A stretch of DNA of 64,000 bases from Sphingobacterium mizutaii (lineage in GTDB: Bacteria; Bacteroidota; Bacteroidia; Sphingobacteriales; Sphingobacteriaceae). Each line of letters starts with the position of its first letter. The first letter of the stretch is position 1. The notes under the pieces are model-generated. The model was given only the letters and a program-made list of their open reading frames with translations. It searched no databases and had not been told where the DNA came from. This document shows, in pieces, positions 26,552 to 33,989 of this stretch. Location: contig NZ_LT906468.1 in assembly GCF_900187125.1 (NCBI RefSeq), positions 3,038,001 to 3,102,000 of the forward strand, given 5' to 3'. Both the position numbers and the translations under genes were made by a program.

Positions 26552-27511
26552 CTAATATTTTATAGGATAATTTTCGATGAAATCAAACTTATAATCTTTG
26601 TGTTGCTTCAGGCTATCAATTAAATTACTCAATAATTGTTGTCCTTTTTTATTTTGGAACATATCGTCATGCATCAACAAAACGATATTATTAGGTTTCA
26701 AGGTGGACTTATTCCCTAACATGTTACGGATACGGCCATAGATCTCTTCTACAGACTGAACAGGCTTACCGCTCAAACCATTGATCTTCCATTCTACGTC
26801 CCATCCATAGATCTTATAGCCATTGACACCCAGTAAATCAGCCGTTTGGCTACCAGAAGTTAAATCTACACGGCGAACATCATCGAATAACCAGATGTTT
26901 CTACCTGGCATTCTGACGATCTTATGTTTCAAGCCCAGATCTGTTTCACATTTTTCGAAATCTGCTACGGCAAGGTCGGGGTTGCTATAAAATACATGGA
27001 ATTTATTGGCAGCATGAGAATAGCTATGATTGTAACATTCCACCAAAGGATTGTTCATGTAACGGTCGAAATCACGTTTCAATCTTTTGCTCATGCCAGC
27101 ATGTTTACCAACTAAGAAGGCGGAAATTTTGGTGTTTTTTGCGGTGATAATCGAGTCGATTGCCGAACTACCGATCAATGGACCATCATCGAAGGTAAGA
27201 TAGATATGCTTATCCTTTTTATTCAGTTCACGGTAAATAGAATCCCTAAGCATTTTTTTAGCTTGCTTAGGTTCGATTTTATTTAAGGAATCAACGGCTG
27301 GAAAATGAATCTTGCCCTTATTCAAGGAATCAAGTAGGTCCATCAATTTTACGGTATCCTGCTTTAAAGGGCTTTGGCCATCAACCAAGGAATTTTCGGT
27401 CGAATCCAAAGGATTAGAGCTGGAAGGTGAACCTACAATAGAATTACAGGAGTAAACGGATATTAGTGTGGAAATAGCGGCAATAGCAGCGACAATAGTC
27501 TTCTTCAACAT
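26552..27511 (-). CDS. Polysaccharide deacetylase (CE4, NodB-like) lipoprotein
   Basis: Predicted metal-dependent N- or O-deacetylase acting on a cell-envelope polysaccharide, 319 residues. The N-terminus carries a lipobox (AAISTLISVYSCNS, Cys at about 22). After a Ser-rich, charged linker the NodB domain starts at about residue 103 with the catalytic block YLTFDDGPL. The second metal motif is HSYSH (about 167-171) in CYNHSYSHA. RMPGRN stands for motif 3 and KIYGWDVEW for motif 4, so the metal ligands (Asp, two His) are intact. A promoter-like TAGCTTTG lies at 27547-27540. The natural polymer is not identifiable. Confidence 0.88.
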   Translation of the reverse strand: MLKKTIVAAIAAISTLISVYSCNSIVGSPSSSNPLDSTENSLVDGQSPLKQDTVKLMDLLDSLNKGKIHFPAVDSLNKIEPKQAKKMLRDSIYRELNKKDKHIYLTFDDGPLIGSSAIDSIITAKNTKISAFLVGKHAGMSKRLKRDFDRYMNNPLVECYNHSYSHAANKFHVFYSNPDLAVADFEKCETDLGLKHKIVRMPGRNIWLFDDVRRVDLTSGSQTADLLGVNGYKIYGWDVEWKINGLSGKPVQSVEEIYGRIRNMLGNKSTLKPNNIVLLMHDDMFQNKKGQQLLSNLIDSLKQHKDYKFDFIENYPIKY

Positions 27512-27539
27512 AGCCTTTGAGGGTCTCTTAAAATTTGTA

Positions 27540-27547
27540 CAAAGCTA
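27540..27547 (-). promoter_or_regulatory. -7 element upstream of the polysaccharide deacetylase gene
   Basis: TAGCTTTG on the minus strand (27547-27540) fits TAnnTTTG and lies 28 nt before the start codon. No good -33 TTTG was found. Confidence 0.4.
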
Positions 27548-27616
27548 AAAATATTTGTCGATATAAGAAAGGGACTTCAAGCTGAAGTCCCATCCCATTT
27601 ATCCCTATATTAATTG

Positions 27617-28105
27617 CTAATCATCGTAATGTCTACCTTTTTTCCAACGCTTATCCATTTTTTTATGGTACTTGTAATGTTCCTTTTCCATTTTGCGATA
27701 GCGTTTATCGGCACGGTGATGGTGTCTTCCGCCATCACGGATAGTAACTTGCGAATAGTTCCTGGAGTAACCATGATAGCGATCATGATAATGTCTGTGG
27801 TTTCTCCAAGGTCTAGATTCATTGATCACTACCTTATAGGTTCTATGAAAGTCGCGACCTCTATATCTTCTAGGTATTGTCCTGTGTGACACCCATGTAC
27901 GGCCATCGTAGTAAGTATAGTAACGATTAGAAACATCGTAGTACATATCAAACTCGGGCATGTAATAGTACCTGGCGTAGTCATAGCCAACGGGGCCCCA
28001 GGAAGGTTGTACACCAATATTTAAGCTTACGTTTACTTGGCCTTCTGCGGGCTTGACGAAGAACAAACCTCCAAAAAATAATGCTGCGTAGAATAACTTT
28101 TTCAT
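27617..28105 (-). CDS. Secreted basic Tyr/His/Arg-rich protein of unknown function
   Basis: 162 residues with a signal peptide (MKKLFYAALFFGGLFFVKPAEG). The next part resembles a common Bacteroidota envelope module: QPSWGPVGYDYARYYYMPE, then YDVSNRYYTYYDGRTWV. The rest (about 80-160) is extremely rich in Arg, His, Tyr and Lys and probably unstructured. No catalytic motif is visible. It may bind polyanions at the envelope; this is only a guess from composition. Confidence 0.7.
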   Translation of the reverse strand: MKKLFYAALFFGGLFFVKPAEGQVNVSLNIGVQPSWGPVGYDYARYYYMPEFDMYYDVSNRYYTYYDGRTWVSHRTIPRRYRGRDFHRTYKVVINESRPWRNHRHYHDRYHGYSRNYSQVTIRDGGRHHHRADKRYRKMEKEHYKYHKKMDKRWKKGRHYDD

Positions 28106-28336
28106 AAAAACCTCCTTATATCTTTAGGACCAAACGTCCGGTTATTTTTAATGTTCTGACAGGCATTTTGAAGGGAAGGATTAATCTGGAAATGTTAAAA
28201 AATGTAAATTCGCAGCTACAACATTCAGAATCAAGCTTTTAAAATTCATCTTTTTGTCATATTTTAAAATTTAACATGGCCTTAACCGCTCAAAAAATAC
28301 TCGGATTGCCCTACCCGATTCTATCAGCATTTTTGT

Positions 28337-28344
28337 TATCTTTG
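28337..28344 (+). promoter_or_regulatory. -7 element of ychF
   Basis: TATCTTTG matches TAnnTTTG and ends 24 nt before the ychF ATG at 28369. No TTTG at the usual -33 distance was seen. Confidence 0.5.
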
Positions 28345-28368
28345 TCGCAATTTTAACAAAATAGCAAT

Positions 28369-29469
28369 ATGGCATTACAATGTGGGATCGTAGGCCTACC
28401 AAACGTAGGTAAATCAACCTTATTTAACTGTTTATCAAACGCTAAAGCGCAAGCTGCAAACTTCCCGTTCTGTACCATTGAACCCAATGTTGGGGTCATT
28501 ACAGTTCCGGACGCTCGCTTGAACAAATTAGCTGAACTCGTAAATCCGCAACGTATCGTTCCTAATACCATCGAAATCGTCGATATCGCCGGTTTGGTAA
28601 AAGGGGCTTCCAAAGGTGAAGGTTTAGGTAATCAGTTTTTGGGTAATATCCGTACCACAAATGCTATTATCCATGTGTTGAGATGTTTTGATGATGGGAA
28701 TGTCATCCACGTGGATGGTTCAGTAGACCCAATCCGTGACAAGGAAATCATCGATACCGAATTGCAACTTAAGGATTTGGATACGGTAGTAAAGCGCATC
28801 CAGAAAGTTGAAAAAATGGCTAAGACGGGTGGCGACAAGGATGCTAAGAAAACTTTTGACGTCCTTTCCGTAGTAAAGACTCATTTGGAATCCGGTAAAT
28901 CTGCTCGTACTGCTCCTATTTCAGAAGAGGATTTCGAATTTATCGATGATTTGACCCTTTTGACGGTTAAACCTGTTCTATATGTATGTAACGTTGATGA
29001 GGCTTCTGTCAATACAGGAAATGCCTATGTTGATAAAGTAAAAGAAGCTGTAAAGGATGAAAATGCGGAAGTATTGATTATCTCGGCACAGATCGAATCT
29101 GAAATCGCTCAATTGGAAGATTATGAAGAACGCAAAATGTTCTTGGAAGATCTAGGATTGGATGAATCAGGGGTTCACAAATTAATCCGTGCGGCTTACT
29201 CCCTATTAGACTTAGCAACTTACTTTACGGCAGGGGTTCAAGAAGTACGTGCTTGGACGATCGAAAAAGGATTTACAGCACCACAGGCTGCCGGCGTAAT
29301 CCACACCGATTTTGAAAAAGGATTTATACGTGCCGAAGTTATTAAATACAATGACTTTGTACAATTCGGGTCAGAAGCAGCAGTTAAAGAAGCTGGGAAG
29401 TTATCCGTAGAAGGAAAAACATATATCGTTGAAGACGGGGACATTATGCACTTCCGATTCAATGTTTAG
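28369..29469 (+). CDS. ychF: Redox-regulated ATPase YchF (Obg-family, OLA1-like)
   Basis: Cytosolic P-loop ATPase of 366 residues that binds ribosomes and modulates stress and translation responses. G1 is GLPNVGKSTLFN. The G4-equivalent is NVDE in YVCNVDEASVN, the ATP-specific replacement of NKxD. A helical arm occupies about 130-200, and the C-terminal TGS domain is about 280-366 (FTAGVQEVRAWTIEKGFTAPQAAGVIHTDFEKGFIRAEV). Length is normal. Its own terminator has been split by an insertion sequence 17 bp past the stop codon. Confidence 0.97.
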   Translation: MALQCGIVGLPNVGKSTLFNCLSNAKAQAANFPFCTIEPNVGVITVPDARLNKLAELVNPQRIVPNTIEIVDIAGLVKGASKGEGLGNQFLGNIRTTNAIIHVLRCFDDGNVIHVDGSVDPIRDKEIIDTELQLKDLDTVVKRIQKVEKMAKTGGDKDAKKTFDVLSVVKTHLESGKSARTAPISEEDFEFIDDLTLLTVKPVLYVCNVDEASVNTGNAYVDKVKEAVKDENAEVLIISAQIESEIAQLEDYEERKMFLEDLGLDESGVHKLIRAAYSLLDLATYFTAGVQEVRAWTIEKGFTAPQAAGVIHTDFEKGFIRAEVIKYNDFVQFGSEAAVKEAGKLSVEGKTYIVEDGDIMHFRFNV

Positions 29470-29486
29470 GTAAATAAAAAAAAGCG

Positions 29487-29495
29487 GCTTTAGGG
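29487..29495. repeat. Target-site duplication, left copy
   Basis: GCTTTAGGG directly left of the IS end; the identical right copy is at 30887-30895. A 9-bp duplication is in the range of IS4-family elements. Confidence 0.93.
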
Positions 29496-29500
29496 TAGTC

Positions 29501-29529
29501 ATGGTCGGAAGAAATTCCGACCATTTTTT
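29501..29529 (+). terminator. IS left-end hairpin terminator (reads inward)
   Basis: Perfect 10-bp stem (29501-29510 with 29515-29524), GAAA tetraloop and TTTTTT. It would stop transcripts coming from ychF and so replaces the terminator the IS disrupted. Confidence 0.8.
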
Positions 29530-30745
29530 ATGTTTTAAAAACTTTACCTGGGTCGCCTCCTGCAAATATGATTAGAATAGCAGTTATCATATCCCGGAGC
29601 TCCATGGCTATTCGTCTTTTAGCGGTTTTGTAGCCCACATTATTGGCTTTTTTGTAGATCAACAAAAGCATCGCTGCAATCATTGTCATATAGACCATCA
29701 CTTCAATCCCGTTCTTGTTCATTGAAACCAGGTGACTTAGGTTGAGTTCCTGTTTCAGGAACCTGAAAAACACTTCAATGTCCCACCGCTTTCTGTAATA
29801 ATCAGAAATTTCCTTGGCAGAGAGTTTAAATTCGTTGGTCAGAAACCAGAATTCTTTGTTCGTTTTTTGGTTCCTGATGACCACCAAACGGAATAAGGTT
29901 TCTACTTTCTCTTGCCGGTAATGCAGTTTGCCCCGTTTGTTCTGGACGGGGCTTCCAGTGTAAAGCTTTACCTTGCTGTCTTTCAGCACTTCCCAATCAT
30001 CCCATTTGGGAGATTCTTTCTCGTCAAGAAATGATTCAATCTCTTCAAATTTTCTGTTATCTTTCGAACGAATGATGAATTTCACAGACCCTTCCTCAAA
30101 TTCTTTCATTGACCGTGTTGATTGCAGGCCCCTGTCCATGACATAAACATTGCCGTGATGCTCTTCTTTTCTTACTTGTTTTAAAACAGCTTCCGGGAGT
30201 GCGGACTCTTCGGAAGAGTATTTCTGGCCTGTAAATACCTCTACTCCCGAAGGTAAGATGCCATCAAATGAAAAACTGAATTTCACTAATTTCTTGCCGC
30301 TTTTCTGGTCAATCCCCTCTTTTAACTTAGAGCAGGCATCGGCAACAATAGTGCTGTCAACTCGTATCAGGTTGTACTTGGCTATCTCCGTTTTATTATA
30401 AGATTTCGCAAGCCGCAAATACATCTGCTCATAGATTTCTTTGAAATAACTGGGGTCGATCTTGGAAAGTCTCTCGGAGATAGAACTCCTGCGAACTTTT
30501 TCTTCTTCCCCCAATCCAAACAGGGCCTTAAAGCCGCTGCTGTTAAAAGTGTCCTCAAGTGTCCTCTGGCTCAATCTATCGTTGTCAAAGACGCAGAATA
30601 AAAGCAGATAGAACATTTTCCTCCCATGGAGCACTTTACTATAGTGGTCAACATTGGTGGTCGCTGAAAGATGGCTTAAAAGCGCCTCGGGAATGAAATC
30701 CAGAACCTGACTAAGGGAAACTTTGTGGTCATTGAATACTGACAT
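29528..30745 (-). CDS. IS4-family DDE transposase
   Basis: 405 residues from the ATG at 30745 (MSVFNDHKVSLSQVLDF); a TTG ten codons upstream is also in frame. The DDE core is readable: first Asp in LIRVDSTIV, second in NVYVMDRGLQST, and the Glu within YRKRWDIEVFFRFLKQEL. That last segment fits the IS4 signature Y-(2)-R-(3)-E-(6)-K. The N-terminal region (about 1-60) resembles the DUF4372-type domain common on these transposases in Bacteroidota. No frameshift or internal stop is seen, so the enzyme may be functional. It is the only gene of the element. Confidence 0.95.
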   Translation of the reverse strand: MSVFNDHKVSLSQVLDFIPEALLSHLSATTNVDHYSKVLHGRKMFYLLLFCVFDNDRLSQRTLEDTFNSSGFKALFGLGEEEKVRRSSISERLSKIDPSYFKEIYEQMYLRLAKSYNKTEIAKYNLIRVDSTIVADACSKLKEGIDQKSGKKLVKFSFSFDGILPSGVEVFTGQKYSSEESALPEAVLKQVRKEEHHGNVYVMDRGLQSTRSMKEFEEGSVKFIIRSKDNRKFEEIESFLDEKESPKWDDWEVLKDSKVKLYTGSPVQNKRGKLHYRQEKVETLFRLVVIRNQKTNKEFWFLTNEFKLSAKEISDYYRKRWDIEVFFRFLKQELNLSHLVSMNKNGIEVMVYMTMIAAMLLLIYKKANNVGYKTAKRRIAMELRDMITAILIIFAGGDPGKVFKT

Positions 30746-30851
30746 AAATGTTTGATTATCAGTATAAACATACAAAATTTAAACGACAAAAACAAGTTAA
30801 TTATTTGATTATCAGGTAATTGTAAAATTATTTTTTGCACATATAAAAAAC

Positions 30852-30878
30852 AAAAAAGTCGGAAGAAAATCTTCCGAC
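30852..30878 (-). terminator. IS right-end hairpin terminator (reads inward)
   Basis: On the minus strand GTCGGAAG and CTTCCGAC (30878-30858) form an 8-bp stem followed by TTTTTT. It would block outside transcripts from reaching the transposase gene. Confidence 0.7.
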
Positions 30879-30886
30879 CATGACTA

Positions 30887-30895
30887 GCTTTAGGG
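30887..30895. repeat. Target-site duplication, right copy
   Basis: GCTTTAGGG, identical to 29487-29495. Confidence 0.93.
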
Positions 30896-30922
30896 TCGCT
30901 TTTTTTTAGATATGAGATATGA

Positions 30923-31471
30923 GATCTGGGATGGGGTTCAACTCCCCCTCGACTCCGCTCGGGGTTCATGCCTAAAAAGGATAGCATGTTAGCCAAGATA
31001 TTGTCTAGCATGCACCTATACTGTAGGGCGAATTGAATTCGCCCGCCAGCTCCATGAATTATTTTTGAATTCGTTATTATTTCCGCCAACCTACAGGTCC
31101 GCAATTTTTAAAGATCACGGGCTTATGCAATAAGCCCCTACAAAACCGGCCGATATTCAATTAAACAATAATACCTGATTTGTCCCCCAGAACGTAGATC
31201 TGGGATGGGATTCAACTCCCCCTCGACTCCGCTCGGGGTTCATGCTCAATTGGGATTGCAAGTTGGCCAAGATCTTGTCTAGCATGCACCTATACTGTAG
31301 GGGCGAATTGAATTCGCCCGCCAGCTCCATGAATTATTTTTGATTTCGTTATTATTTCCAACAACCTACAGGTCCGCAATTTTTAAAGATAACGGGCTTA
31401 TGCAATAAGCCCCTACAAAACCGGCCGATATTCAATAGAACAATAACACCTGATTTGCCCCCCAGAAAGGT
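30923..31471. repeat. Two tandem copies of a 274-bp repeat unit with REP-like hairpins
   Basis: Unit 1 (30923-31196) and unit 2 (31197 to about 31471) both start GATCTGGGATGG and are nearly identical. Each carries a palindrome GGGCGAAT-TGA-ATTCGCCC (31026-31044; 31301-31319) and another GGGCTTAT-GCA-ATAAGCCC (31119-31137; 31394-31412). The block with CTCGACTCCGCTCGGGG is the inverse of a block at 19060-19110. No gene is seen in this spacer (30908-31499). Confidence 0.9.
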
Positions 31472-31499
31472 CTATTGTCTTATGTTTATTGTCTTTTGT

Positions 31500-32288
31500 C
31501 TACAAAACCCTCTTAACTATCCTCAACTTATGGGTTGTTTGTTGGAGGTCGTGGTTATAGATCCCTTCGTTGTCGATGGAATCGATACGTACTTTTTCTA
31601 CGACGTGTAGGATCTCTTCATCGGAAATTATGATTCCAAGATGGTCTACTTCGCCTTGTTCGTTGATGAAAAAAGCTAGATCGCCACCTCTTATTTCTGA
31701 GATAAAATCGATGGATGTGCCTAATTGGAGGATGCCTGGGATGTCTTTCGGGATCTCAAGGCCGAAATGACGATAAAATAAGCCGCATAGGCCAATATTG
31801 TCGATGCCATGTACTGTTCTTCCCTTATAGGAAAATGGGGTGTTCAGGTAGCTTGCTACGAAGTTTTCCAATTGTTCGCGATCTCTTTCTTCTTCATAAC
31901 CTTCTTCGGTATCACGGAGATCGGAAAGGATCTTGTAATTGTCTACAGCCGTTATGATGCTTTTATTCTCAGGAATGGGGCTTCCATGATGGATCTGCAT
32001 GGTTTTGTTCTCGCCGGCAACGGCATAGCCTCCCACCTCATCAATGATATAATCTGCTGGGATAATCTCTTCAACCAATTCGAATTGGCCTTCCATAATC
32101 CAACCTTGGATCTCTGAATCTGGAAGCTGGATCAATGCCCAAGACTTTTGTCGCTCTATGATGCTGAAAGCTTCAGCAAATAAAAGTTCATAAACACGAT
32201 TGGATGAAAACTTTGGAGACTCGAGTACCGAGATCGAACTTAAAACACAAATTCCTAATGCCATAAAATATGCTGTTTTATAAAACAA
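31500..32288 (-). CDS. Exported NlpC/P60-like protein with SH3-type N-domain and altered active site
   Basis: 262 residues from a TTG start at 32288, which gives a better signal peptide (MFYKTAYFMALGICVLSSISVLES) than the ATG at 32264. An SH3-like stretch (about 30-75, SWALIQLPDSEIQGWI) precedes an NlpC/P60 fold (about 140-262). Normal members cut peptidoglycan stems with a Cys in the motif DCSGL. Here the same place reads DNIGLCGLF: the catalytic Cys is Asn and a Cys sits four positions later. The downstream His motif is kept (GDLAFFINEQGEVDHLGI). It may be a binding pseudoenzyme or use a shifted Cys. No frameshift is seen. The neighbours give no clue. Confidence 0.75.
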   Translation of the reverse strand: MFYKTAYFMALGICVLSSISVLESPKFSSNRVYELLFAEAFSIIERQKSWALIQLPDSEIQGWIMEGQFELVEEIIPADYIIDEVGGYAVAGENKTMQIHHGSPIPENKSIITAVDNYKILSDLRDTEEGYEEERDREQLENFVASYLNTPFSYKGRTVHGIDNIGLCGLFYRHFGLEIPKDIPGILQLGTSIDFISEIRGGDLAFFINEQGEVDHLGIIISDEEILHVVEKVRIDSIDNEGIYNHDLQQTTHKLRIVKRVL

Positions 32289-32343
32289 TTAAGCTAATTT
32301 AATCGTTTTTTATATATTAGATATACATTATAATCTAAATATC

Positions 32344-32811
32344 ATGACTACAAAAAAGTTCAATCGAATATTATTAGCTATCGATGAAACCCCTTGTTCC
32401 CGTCGTGCCATCGACTATGCAAGAGAGATTGTTGAAGAAATACATCCTGCCCTTGCTTTAGTAACTGTCGTACCTCCCACTTCGCCAACATCTTATGGTG
32501 TGGACCCGCTATTAGGTCAGCAACCGATTATTGTTCCTGAAGTATCCGAAATACAGCAACAAGCATCTCAGGAATTCCTAAATAGGTTAGCTACGGAATT
32601 TCAGGGCGCCTCTGAAACATTTACCTTTAATCGTGTGGGTGATGTTCGCGACGAAATCTTGCAGGTTGCAAAAGAATGGACAGCGGATTTAATAATCATG
32701 GGCAATAATGGCCGGACAGGCTTTGACCATTTCCTTTCAGGATCCGTTTCGGAAGCCTTGATCAGAAAAGCAAGTTGCCCTGTACTGGTAATCCCGTTAA
32801 ACTGCGATTAA
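32344..32811 (+). CDS. Universal stress protein (UspA family)
   Basis: Cytosolic 155-residue protein with an alpha/beta Rossmann-like fold. The N-terminal strand NRILLAIDETPCSRRAIDYA and the ATP-binding signature GNNGRTGFDHFLSGSVSEALIRKASCPVLVIP (G-2x-G-9x-G-S/T type, about residues 120-150) are intact, so it should bind ATP. Such proteins aid survival under stress by unknown means. The stop overlaps that of the converging methyltransferase gene by 4 bp. Confidence 0.92.
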   Translation: MTTKKFNRILLAIDETPCSRRAIDYAREIVEEIHPALALVTVVPPTSPTSYGVDPLLGQQPIIVPEVSEIQQQASQEFLNRLATEFQGASETFTFNRVGDVRDEILQVAKEWTADLIIMGNNGRTGFDHFLSGSVSEALIRKASCPVLVIPLNCD

Positions 32812-33983
32812 GCTTTTACAAATTTCGCTACAAACATAGAGTCTGCTTTTTTATCATAGCCGATAAGGGGATGCTGTACCACTAACTGCAATCCTAAGGT
32901 ATCGGAGATGTATTTGCTGACTTCTTCGTTCTCGGCTTCAAAAACAGAACAAGTGATGTATAACAATGTTTTTCCAGGCTTAAGGAATGGAACGACATGC
33001 TTCACGATCTGTTTTTGCAAGTCTGAGTACCTTTGTAATTCATAGCTCGTAAACTTCTGAAGCATTTCAGGGGTCCTTCCCCATGTTCCTGATCCGGAAC
33101 AAGGTGCATCCAATATTATTCCATCAAATGACTCCTCCCCCATGATATGGTCAACGGGTTTGCTCAGGTCTAATATTTTCTTGCGAAAATAGGTTCTGAT
33201 ATTGGCTTTCTCAAAGCGCTCATCCAGATTCCTAAGAATGCTCAACCGGATATCAGAAACCAATAATTTAACATTTGGTTCCTTATCCAGCAATAAAAGT
33301 GACTTACCTCCAGAAGCTGCACAGCAGTCCCACCAAGAGCTCCAAGGAACTACCTCTAGCTCATTGAGACTATGTTGCGAAGATAGATCCTGCACCTCAT
33401 AATCACCATCTATGGATTTGATCTGTTGAAGATTGGTTCCATTAGGTAAAGAAAGTGTTTGTGCGGCAAGCTCTTCAAAAGGGACTTCATTCTTTTCCAA
33501 GGTCTTTTTCACCTTGCTTTCCATACCCTTTTGGATACGGATATACAGATTGGGCTGAATAAAGTGGGAAAGGATAAACTCTTTTTTAGCAATGCTGGGA
33601 GATAGATAAGCTGTAAATGGGAACACCTCTTCTAGAAAGTCACCATACTTGGATTGTATAAAGTTCACTTTCTCTTCAATATCCAAATTGATCTTTTCGG
33701 ACCATTCGGGTTGGAAAACCTGCACTACGGCAGAGTTTTCTTCACAAAGAAATTCAGCGATGCTAAGTTTCTCGGAAAGATCCAGATCGGAAAAGGCTTT
33801 CCCTAGACGGAAGAAGTTATAGCAGAACCGTGAGTTCATCCTTCTATCGGATGAACCCATTTGTCTGTTATTCTTATAAAATTGAGATAAGAACCTAGAG
33901 AAAGGTTCCTTAAATTGATATTCGTTGATAGTACGTTCGAAGTTGCGAACTTGCTGCTGTACTCTTTTGCTATTGATTTCCAA
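32808..33983 (-). CDS. RsmB/NOP2-type rRNA (cytosine-C5) methyltransferase
   Basis: SAM-dependent RNA m5C methyltransferase, 391 residues. The SAM-binding loop reads CCAASGGKSLLLLD. Motif IV, DAPCSGSGTWGRTPE, carries the Cys that releases product, and motif VI, LLYITCSVF, carries the attacking Cys. The N-terminal part (about 1-150) is a helical RNA-binding region as in RsmB, though an NusB domain is not obvious. The target cytosine, probably in 16S rRNA, cannot be told. It follows the lipoprotein gene by 6 bp, so guaA, the lipoprotein and this gene look like one operon. Confidence 0.9.
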   Translation of the reverse strand: MEINSKRVQQQVRNFERTINEYQFKEPFSRFLSQFYKNNRQMGSSDRRMNSRFCYNFFRLGKAFSDLDLSEKLSIAEFLCEENSAVVQVFQPEWSEKINLDIEEKVNFIQSKYGDFLEEVFPFTAYLSPSIAKKEFILSHFIQPNLYIRIQKGMESKVKKTLEKNEVPFEELAAQTLSLPNGTNLQQIKSIDGDYEVQDLSSQHSLNELEVVPWSSWWDCCAASGGKSLLLLDKEPNVKLLVSDIRLSILRNLDERFEKANIRTYFRKKILDLSKPVDHIMGEESFDGIILDAPCSGSGTWGRTPEMLQKFTSYELQRYSDLQKQIVKHVVPFLKPGKTLLYITCSVFEAENEEVSKYISDTLGLQLVVQHPLIGYDKKADSMFVAKFVKA

Positions 33984-33989
33984 TGCTTC

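Larger units (their letters stand above)
29496..30886 (-). mobile_element. Complete IS4-family insertion sequence (1,391 bp)
   Basis: The ends are inverted repeats beginning TAGTCATGGTCGGAAGA on both sides (29496 onward and 30886 backward), flanked by the 9-bp duplication GCTTTAGGG. One transposase gene fills the element on the minus strand. Each end also contains a subterminal hairpin plus T-run pointing inward, which would stop transcription entering from either side. Intact repeats, duplication and open frame suggest recent, possibly still active insertion. Confidence 0.95.
29476..30907. terminator. ychF terminator split by the IS element
   Basis: The left arm A8-GCG (29476-29486) and the right arm CGC-T8 (30897-30907) are perfect complements. 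Removing the IS and one copy of the target duplication restores an 11-bp stem with loop GCTTTAGGGT. The IS sits in that loop. Confidence 0.85.

Noticed and set aside
30676..31104. Open frame overlapping the IS right end and the adjacent repeat
   Set aside because: It crosses the IS boundary and repeat DNA and is antisense to nothing meaningful; chance frame.
30923..31471. Possible CRISPR array
   Set aside because: Only two long units, no short repeat-spacer pattern and no cas genes.
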